Below the pieces are notes generated by a model. That model did no database searches. It worked only from the letters and a program-made list of their open reading frames with translations, and had not been told where the DNA came from. A program made the position numbers and the translations under genes. From Thermoplasmata archaeon (GTDB lineage Archaea; Thermoplasmatota; Thermoplasmata; UBA10834), in NCBI GenBank assembly GCA_025457845.1, contig JALOTO010000103.1, positions 1-5,607 of the forward strand: a stretch of DNA of 5,607 bases, given 5' to 3'. Positions 1-5,607 of the stretch are shown here, piece by piece; the stretch's first letter is position 1, and each line of letters begins with the position of its first letter.

Positions 1-2041
<2,041 letters not shown>

Positions 2042-2129
2042 CCTAGCACCGCCGTCGCACGGCCCCCCTCCCGAGATCACTCCGGGGACCGCCTGACATC
2101 AATCGTAATGTCGGCTTCTTATTTCAGGG

Positions 2130-2141
2130 AGTCGGCCGACT
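2130..2141. repeat. 12-bp perfect palindrome, possible operator
   Basis: AGTCGGCCGACT reads the same on both strands and lies midway between the divergent photolyase and ureohydrolase starts, next to the AT-rich stretch at 2115-2125. Dimeric regulators bind such sites, so it could be an operator. In 184 bases of GC-rich DNA a 12-bp palindrome can also occur by chance (a few percent), and no second copy was noticed elsewhere in the window. Confidence 0.3.
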
Positions 2142-2212
2142 GGCGCCGAGGGACGAGCATGAGGCTGAGGGGGCACCATAGAAATACGCCGGACGGCCAT
2201 CCCATGGACGGA

Positions 2213-2217
2213 AGGTG
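2213..2217 (+). promoter_or_regulatory. Shine-Dalgarno site of the ureohydrolase gene, supports a TTG start
   Basis: AGGTG (within GGAAGGTG, 2210-2217) matches the archaeal anti-Shine-Dalgarno sequence and lies 8 bases before TTG at 2226. The frame stays open upstream to a TGA at 2166-2168 but contains no ATG, GTG or TTG between that stop and 2226. TTG is therefore the only reasonable start that keeps the conserved N-terminal strand. Confidence 0.7.
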
Positions 2218-2225
2218 CCACCGCT

Positions 2226-3032
2226 TTGGAGAGGAGAGTCGTCGCGTTGATCGGCGTGCCCTACGACCGGCAGTCGTCCTACGCCATGGGAGCCTCGGAG
2301 GCCCCCCAGGCCATCAGGGACGCGTGGCACAGGGACTCCTCGAACAAGTACGCCGAGGACGGCACGCTCGTGGATGACTCCCTCGTCATGGACGCGGGGG
2401 ACATCGCGTTCCCGGACGGGGCAGACGCGGCCGCGTCCATATCGGGGAAGGTCGACGAGATCCTCAAGGAGGGCATGGCACCGCTCTGCCTCGGAGGCGA
2501 CCACTCCATAACCCACCCCGTCGTCAAGGCCTTCTCCAGGCACCACAAGGGCCTCGGCATACTGCACTTCGACGCCCACGCGGACCTGTACGACTCGTAC
2601 GAGGGGAACAGGGCCTCGCATGCATGCCCGTTCGCGAGGATCATGGAGGAGGGCCTCGCCTCGAGGCTAGTCCAGGTCGGCATCAGGACCATGACCCCTC
2701 ATCTCAGGGAGCAGGCCGCGCGGTTCGGCGTCGAGGTCCACGAGATGAAGGACTGGGACGGCCCCGTCGGGATATCGTTCCCCGGGCCGGTCTACATCTC
2801 CATCGACGTGGACGCGCTCGACCCGGCCTTCGCCCCGGCCGTCTCCCACAGGGAACCGGGAGGGCTGTCCACGAGACAGGTCATCGAGACAATCCAGAGG
2901 TTCGAGGGACGGGTGGTCGGCGCCGACATAGTCGAGTTCAACCCGTCGATCGACAGGCGCGGCCCTACGGACATGGTCTGCGCGAAGATGCTCAAGGAGC
3001 TCGCCGCGAGGCTCTACAGGGACTCGCGCTGA
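2226..3032 (+). CDS. Ureohydrolase, agmatinase/arginase family
   Basis: A Mn2+-dependent ureohydrolase of 268 residues, a normal length. It hydrolyses a guanidino compound to an amine and urea, most likely agmatine to putrescine or arginine to ornithine, in the cytosol. All metal-ligand motifs are present: GGDH (His93), DAHAD (Asp116, His118, Asp120) and SIDVDALDP (Asp194, Asp196). The C-terminal EFNPSID segment (237-243) is also typical. The substrate-side loops differ from textbook agmatinase: DLYDSYEGNRASHACPFARI follows the DAHAD motif, and FAPAVSHREPGGLS (202-215) replaces the usual APGTGTPEPGG-type loop. This places it in a subfamily usually labelled simply arginase/agmatinase family, so I give no gene symbol. 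It starts at TTG behind AGGTG. It diverges from the photolyase and ends 4 bases before the stop of the oppositely oriented DHH gene. The fold and chemistry are certain; the substrate is not. Confidence 0.93.
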   Translation: MERRVVALIGVPYDRQSSYAMGASEAPQAIRDAWHRDSSNKYAEDGTLVDDSLVMDAGDIAFPDGADAAASISGKVDEILKEGMAPLCLGGDHSITHPVVKAFSRHHKGLGILHFDAHADLYDSYEGNRASHACPFARIMEEGLASRLVQVGIRTMTPHLREQAARFGVEVHEMKDWDGPVGISFPGPVYISIDVDALDPAFAPAVSHREPGGLSTRQVIETIQRFEGRVVGADIVEFNPSIDRRGPTDMVCAKMLKELAARLYRDSR

Positions 3033-3036
3033 AGGG

Positions 3037-4380
3037 TCACCTGAGCTGCTGCCCGACGATCTCGTCTACCGCGGCAAGGAACTCCTTGTCCTTGCCCTCG
3101 GGGACCGTCGCCCCCGACGCCACCGCGTGCCCTCCGCCGTTTCCGCCGACCTTCTCCGACGCCTTCTTGAGCGCGGCGGAGAGGTCCAGGCCCTTGGAGA
3201 CCAGGTACTTCGTCCCCCTGCTGGAGACCTTGACCTTCCCCTTCACGTGCGACAGCGCGAGGGTCGGCTTCGCCTGGTCCAGGATGTACTGCATGGCGAG
3301 GCCGCACTGCGCCCCCGCGAGCGAGGGGTCGGGCGCGTCGAAGTGCTGTATGTGCCCCATCTGCTCCACGCCGTCCGACTCGATGGCGAGCAGGCGGGCC
3401 AGGATCTTGGAGTTGTACGATACCCTCAGCTCGTTGGCCTTCTCGAGCGCCCCCTTGTCCCCCAGGCAGAGGGCGACCCCGAGCCCCTCGTGGTCCATCC
3501 TGCCGCAGGCGTTCAGCAGGTCCGCGAGGTCCATGGTGCTGACCTCCATGGAAGGTATCCAGTGGATGTCGGTGACGAGCTCCTCGACGGTCTCGGGCCT
3601 GCACCCCTGGCCCATGAGCCTCAGGGAGAGCATGGACGTGAGCTTCCTCCGGTGGTAGTCGTGTAGCGCGCCGAGCGACGTGTCCGGGGCGAGCTGCATC
3701 GTCTCGAGGAACGCGAGGACGTTCTCCTCCCTCCCCGACAGGCCGACGAAGTACGGGTCCACGGAGCCGGATATCGCCTTGGAGACCGTCAGCCCGTGGA
3801 GGTTCAGCCCCCTCTGGGCGACGACGGCCTTCTTCGCGACCGCCTCGTCCAGGACCTGCGCGTTGATGCCCTTCATGCCGCCCATGTGCTGCCTGTCCCC
3901 GACCATGCCCGCGAGGGCTATGGGCGCGAGGTCCCAGTTGCACGGGTCTGCCTGGACTGCGAACAGGAGCGAGAGGGTCGACGCGCAGCACTCCGTCATG
4001 CCGTCGATCCCGTGGAAGTGCGGGTTGACCTGGAGGACCTTCTTCGACTTGCGTATGGGCTTGTGGTGGTCCAGGGCTATCACGTTCGCCTCGAGCCCCT
4101 CGATGGCCTCGATCTGCCCCGAGCCCATGTCGCAGAATATGACGAGCTCGTTCCCCTCCTTCGAGATGCGCTCGATCTGCTCCTTCTCCAGGCCCTTGCC
4201 CAGGGTGAGATGGAACTGTTTGCCCATCCTGCGGAGGGCGCCGGCCATGACCGCGCCCGCGGCGAGGCCGTCCGCGTCGTAGTGAGACACCACCCTGACG
4301 GGGCCTGCCGACTGCACGGTCCTAAGGGCCGACCTGAGCGCGTCTGAGAATTCGACCGGGAGTTGGACGCTCCCGTTCAT
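3037..4380 (-). CDS. DHH/DHHA1 family phosphoesterase, archaeal RecJ-like (GAN-type) protein
   Basis: A 447-residue archaeal RecJ homologue. Relatives are single-strand exonucleases or replication-associated proteins (the GINS-associated nuclease GAN, homologous to eukaryotic Cdc45). DHH-domain motifs are intact: SHYDADG (32-38, motif I), FCDMGSG (82-88, motif II), LDHHKP (103-108, motif III) and MVGDRQ (159-164, motif IV). The C-terminal DHHA1 domain ends with GGNGGGHAVASG (412-423), the substrate-binding glycine/histidine motif. Every expected metal-binding Asp/His is present, so nuclease activity is plausible and this is not a Cdc45-like dead copy. The ATG lies 6 bases after the S15 stop, and GAGGG overlaps that stop codon, suggesting translational coupling. 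Linkage of this family to S15 is a recurring euryarchaeal arrangement as I recall it. Which of the archaeal RecJ paralogues it is (GAN or the other) cannot be settled by eye. Confidence 0.93.
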   Translation of the reverse strand: MNGSVQLPVEFSDALRSALRTVQSAGPVRVVSHYDADGLAAGAVMAGALRRMGKQFHLTLGKGLEKEQIERISKEGNELVIFCDMGSGQIEAIEGLEANVIALDHHKPIRKSKKVLQVNPHFHGIDGMTECCASTLSLLFAVQADPCNWDLAPIALAGMVGDRQHMGGMKGINAQVLDEAVAKKAVVAQRGLNLHGLTVSKAISGSVDPYFVGLSGREENVLAFLETMQLAPDTSLGALHDYHRRKLTSMLSLRLMGQGCRPETVEELVTDIHWIPSMEVSTMDLADLLNACGRMDHEGLGVALCLGDKGALEKANELRVSYNSKILARLLAIESDGVEQMGHIQHFDAPDPSLAGAQCGLAMQYILDQAKPTLALSHVKGKVKVSSRGTKYLVSKGLDLSAALKKASEKVGGNGGGHAVASGATVPEGKDKEFLAAVDEIVGQQLR

Positions 4381-4386
4381 CGGCCC

Positions 4387-4842
4387 TCACTCGACCTGCA
4401 GCGTCGCCGACGAGAGGGAGTATGCCCATGTCTCGGGCAGGATCCCCTCGCGCCTGTAGTACTTCGCGAGCCTGCGGATCTTGCTCTCGAGCAGCTGCTG
4501 TCCGCGGAGGTTGTGAAGGTCCTTCGGGTTGAGCTTGATGTGCTCCTCCAGCTGGACCGCCCTCTTCATGAGGTTGGACAGGTCCTCCGGGAGCTCGAAC
4601 TTGACGCCCTTCTCGGCGCATATGTCCTTCATGCTCATGCCGGTCGCGAGCCTGACGTTCGGGACCGCGTGCTGGTCCCTCAGGACCAGGCCGATCTTCG
4701 CCGTCGTCATGCCCTCTCCGGCCATCTTCGCCACAAGCTCCTTGATCTCGTCGGCTGACAGGGTGACCCACTCGGGGTTCTTATCGACCAGGGGCCTCTT
4801 GGAACCCGAGGACCCCTTCCTCTTGGAATGCATCCTTGACAT
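4387..4842 (-). CDS. rps15: 30S ribosomal protein S15 (uS15), archaeal type
   Basis: uS15 binds the central domain of 16S rRNA early in small-subunit assembly. The protein has 151 residues, the usual archaeal length. It has the archaeal/eukaryotic basic N-terminus (MSRMHSKRKGSSGSKRP) and the added helical region with LVLRDQHAVPNVRLATG (about 52-68). The universal S15 helical domain ends in LHNLRGQQLLESKIRRLAKY (109-128), followed by GILPETWAY. ATG at 4842 is chosen over the internal Met4 because relatives begin M-x-R-M-H and an AGGAG lies 10 bases upstream. It is the first gene of a two-gene unit with the DHH phosphoesterase, 6 bases away. Its promoter appears to lie inside the upstream Nudix gene. 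Confidence 0.97.
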   Translation of the reverse strand: MSRMHSKRKGSSGSKRPLVDKNPEWVTLSADEIKELVAKMAGEGMTTAKIGLVLRDQHAVPNVRLATGMSMKDICAEKGVKFELPEDLSNLMKRAVQLEEHIKLNPKDLHNLRGQQLLESKIRRLAKYYRREGILPETWAYSLSSATLQVE

Positions 4843-4852
4843 CCTGCTCTAA

Positions 4853-4857
4853 CTCCT
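4853..4857 (-). promoter_or_regulatory. Shine-Dalgarno site of rps15
   Basis: AGGAG on the - strand, 10 bases before the rps15 ATG. It lies in the 28-base gap between the Nudix stop and the S15 start and supports the chosen S15 start. Confidence 0.65.
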
Positions 4858-4870
4858 GACTTTCTATGTT

Positions 4871-5272
4871 CTAGCCTTGTGGCGAGGCAGGCCCGTCTAT
4901 ACCCTTATTACTTTTAAAGCTTTCCATGACGGCGCGAGCCTGGGAGACGACCTTCTGGTACTCCACCAGGGGGAAGGAAAGCTCCTCCGGGAGGGAGGTG
5001 AATTCCGAGACCTCGGCTATCTCCCCCGGGTCCGGCCGGGACAGGGTCGGGCCCACGGGCCCGACGAACACCCTGCCGCCCTCGACCTCGACGGCCCCGA
5101 CGGGCACGAATGTCCGGCCCGTCTCCTCGAAGAACTCCCTGCATGCGGCCTGCTCGTCCGTCTCCCCCGGGATGACCCTCCCCCCGGGCATCTCCCACGC
5201 CCTGCGGGCGTGGCGGACCATGACGAACCTCTCCCCTGAGAACGCGACGACGTACACGAACCGGCCGGACAT
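4871..5272 (-). CDS. Small Nudix hydrolase
   Basis: A cytosolic 133-residue Nudix-domain protein. These enzymes hydrolyse nucleoside diphosphates linked to another group, and many small ones clear oxidised or excess nucleotides. The Nudix box spans about residues 31-53: G-x5-E, seven residues, then REFFEETGR. The catalytic REXXEE core (Arg45, Glu46, Glu49, Glu50) is intact. The two positions that normally carry small aliphatic residues are Phe and Arg. The surrounding FVMVRHARRAWEMPGGRV resembles YtkD/MutT-like nucleotide-pool cleaners, but substrate cannot be assigned. ATG at 5272 is chosen; an in-frame GTG at 5284 would add four residues, and neither has a clear Shine-Dalgarno. The gene follows fibrillarin by 47 bases with no promoter visible between them, so it is probably co-transcribed. 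Its last 18 or so codons are AT-rich, lie past the conserved fold and contain the rps15 promoter. It ends in TAG. Confidence 0.88.
   Translation of the reverse strand: MSGRFVYVVAFSGERFVMVRHARRAWEMPGGRVIPGETDEQAACREFFEETGRTFVPVGAVEVEGGRVFVGPVGPTLSRPDPGEIAEVSEFTSLPEELSFPLVEYQKVVSQARAVMESFKSNKGIDGPASPQG
4911..4925 (-). promoter_or_regulatory. Archaeal BRE/TATA promoter for rps15-DHH operon
   Basis: On the - strand this reads GGAAAGCTTTAAAAG: a purine-rich BRE-like GGAAAG followed by a TTTAAA TATA element, the best archaeal promoter match in the window. Transcription would start about 25 bases downstream, near 4890. That leaves a leader of about 45 bases that includes the AGGAG ribosome site before the S15 ATG at 4842. 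The element lies inside the last codons of the Nudix gene, within a local AT-rich patch. Start-site mapping is lacking, so the position is an inference from spacing. Confidence 0.65.
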
Positions 5273-5319
5273 GGAATGCAGCACTGAGAACGCGGCGTAC
5301 CCCTTAGCCCTTTGGCCCT

Positions 5320-5607
5320 CTACGCGTCGACTATGAACGCGGCGTGGTCCTTGGAGTACTTGCCTATGTCCATGACCTGCCTGACCTCGAGGTTGCTGGT
5401 GACCAGGTGGCGTCTCACGTCCGCGAAGAGCTTCTGCGGGTCCTCGCTCACGTCTATGCTCCTGGCCTTGACCATCAGGACCCCGTGCTCAGCCTCGAAG
5501 GCGTGCATGTTCCTGATGAATATCTCCGCCTGGTTCTTCTGGGCGATGTCCTGGTAGACGAACTCGACCCCCTCGACCTCGTGGGCGAAGTGGTCCGGCT
5601 GGCCGGC
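5320..5607 (-). CDS. flpA: Fibrillarin-like rRNA/tRNA 2'-O-methyltransferase (C-terminal part)
   Basis: Fibrillarin is the methyltransferase of archaeal box C/D sRNPs. It works with L7Ae, Nop5 and guide RNAs to 2'-O-methylate rRNA and tRNA. The frame is open from the right edge (base 5607) to a TAG stop, giving the last 95 residues; the start lies outside the window. Diagnostic segments are VEFVYQDIAQKNQAEIF (visible residues 14-30), MVKARSIDVSEDP (about 45-57) and the ending IGKYSKDHAAFIVDA. The first matches the fibrillarin YQD(V/I)AQ-NQAEI core, and the last matches the family's usual C-terminus, so the 3' end is complete. nop5 is commonly adjacent to flpA in archaea and may lie just beyond the edge, which is inference. 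The Nudix gene follows 47 bases downstream on the same strand. Confidence 0.94.
   Translation of the reverse strand, partial: AGQPDHFAHEVEGVEFVYQDIAQKNQAEIFIRNMHAFEAEHGVLMVKARSIDVSEDPQKLFADVRRHLVTSNLEVRQVMDIGKYSKDHAAFIVDA

Larger units (their letters stand above)
2042..2225. promoter_or_regulatory. Divergent intergenic region between photolyase and ureohydrolase
   Basis: This is the only sizeable spacer in the window, and both flanking genes read outward from it. It must hold both start regions. AT-rich stretches that could serve as TATA-like elements are 2115-2125 (reads GAAATAAGAAG on the - strand, towards the photolyase) and 2177-2187 (CATAGAAATAC on the + strand, towards the ureohydrolase). 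Neither is a strong match to an archaeal BRE/TATA, so exact promoters are uncertain. It also holds a 12-bp palindrome at 2130-2141 and a weak inverted repeat, GACAT (2095-2099) against ATGTC (2108-2112). If the photolyase starts at the alternative GTG, the spacer shrinks to 2081-2225. No convincing RNA gene or ORF was seen here. Confidence 0.5.

Noticed and set aside
2095..2112. Inverted repeat GACAT / ATGTC upstream of the photolyase
   Set aside because: Arms are only 5 bases with an 8-base loop and cannot be extended, so it is too weak to call a hairpin or operator.
2108..2377. Possible small + strand gene starting in the divergent spacer
   Set aside because: It overlaps the ureohydrolase start in another frame, has arginine-rich shadow composition and no ribosome site. 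The AGGTG site fits the TTG start instead.
3014..3991. - strand open frame of 325 codons in another frame inside the DHH gene
   Set aside because: Composition is dominated by Gly, Arg, Ala and Pro with no domain signal, while the overlapping 447-residue frame carries all DHH and DHHA1 motifs.
5300..5319. Spaced G-tracts (three runs of GGG or GGGG on the - strand) between fibrillarin and Nudix genes, considered as a quadruplex or regulatory repeat
   Set aside because: Only three tracts are present, and a standard G-quadruplex needs four. It may merely be GC-rich spacer, and the AGGG runs are too far from the Nudix start to be a clear ribosome site.

Overview
The window is archaeal and almost entirely coding, with high GC. 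Arginine is mostly AGG and many isoleucines are ATA. The gene set (Kae1 of KEOPS, an archaeal-type S15 with a long N-terminal region, a stand-alone DHH/DHHA1 RecJ-like protein, fibrillarin) fits a euryarchaeote. A high-GC Thermoplasmatota-type methanogen or relative is my best guess from gene content and codon style, but this is weak without a search. No mobile element, CRISPR array, tRNA or rRNA was seen.

Layout, left to right. (1) The 3' three-quarters of kae1 on the + strand enters from the left edge and stops at 702. (2) A complete class II CPD photolyase on the - strand runs tail-to-tail into kae1 and overlaps it by 50 coding bases. (3) A divergent spacer of about 180 bases contains a 12-bp perfect palindrome and the start signals of both flanking genes. 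(4) A ureohydrolase (agmatinase/arginase family) on the + strand starts at TTG behind a good Shine-Dalgarno sequence. (5) Only 4 bases after its stop, a - strand block ends. In transcription order (right to left) this block is fibrillarin (flpA, cut by the right edge), a small Nudix hydrolase, ribosomal protein S15 and a RecJ-like DHH phosphoesterase. S15 and the DHH gene are 6 bases apart and form an operon. Its likely promoter lies inside the 3' end of the Nudix coding sequence.

How the genes fit together. The - strand block is informational: rRNA 2'-O-methylation (fibrillarin), the small ribosomal subunit (S15) and a replication/repair nuclease homologue (RecJ-like). The Nudix protein may clean up oxidised or otherwise unwanted nucleotides. 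Kae1 makes the t6A modification of tRNA. The photolyase reverses UV dimers, and the ureohydrolase belongs to arginine/polyamine metabolism. These are mostly familiar families in a very compact arrangement. I do not see a clearly new multi-gene system. The points most worth a second look are the overlapping or nearly touching convergent 3' ends without visible terminators, the S15 promoter embedded in the Nudix gene, the absence of a Bud32 domain at the end of Kae1, and the uncertain substrate of the ureohydrolase.
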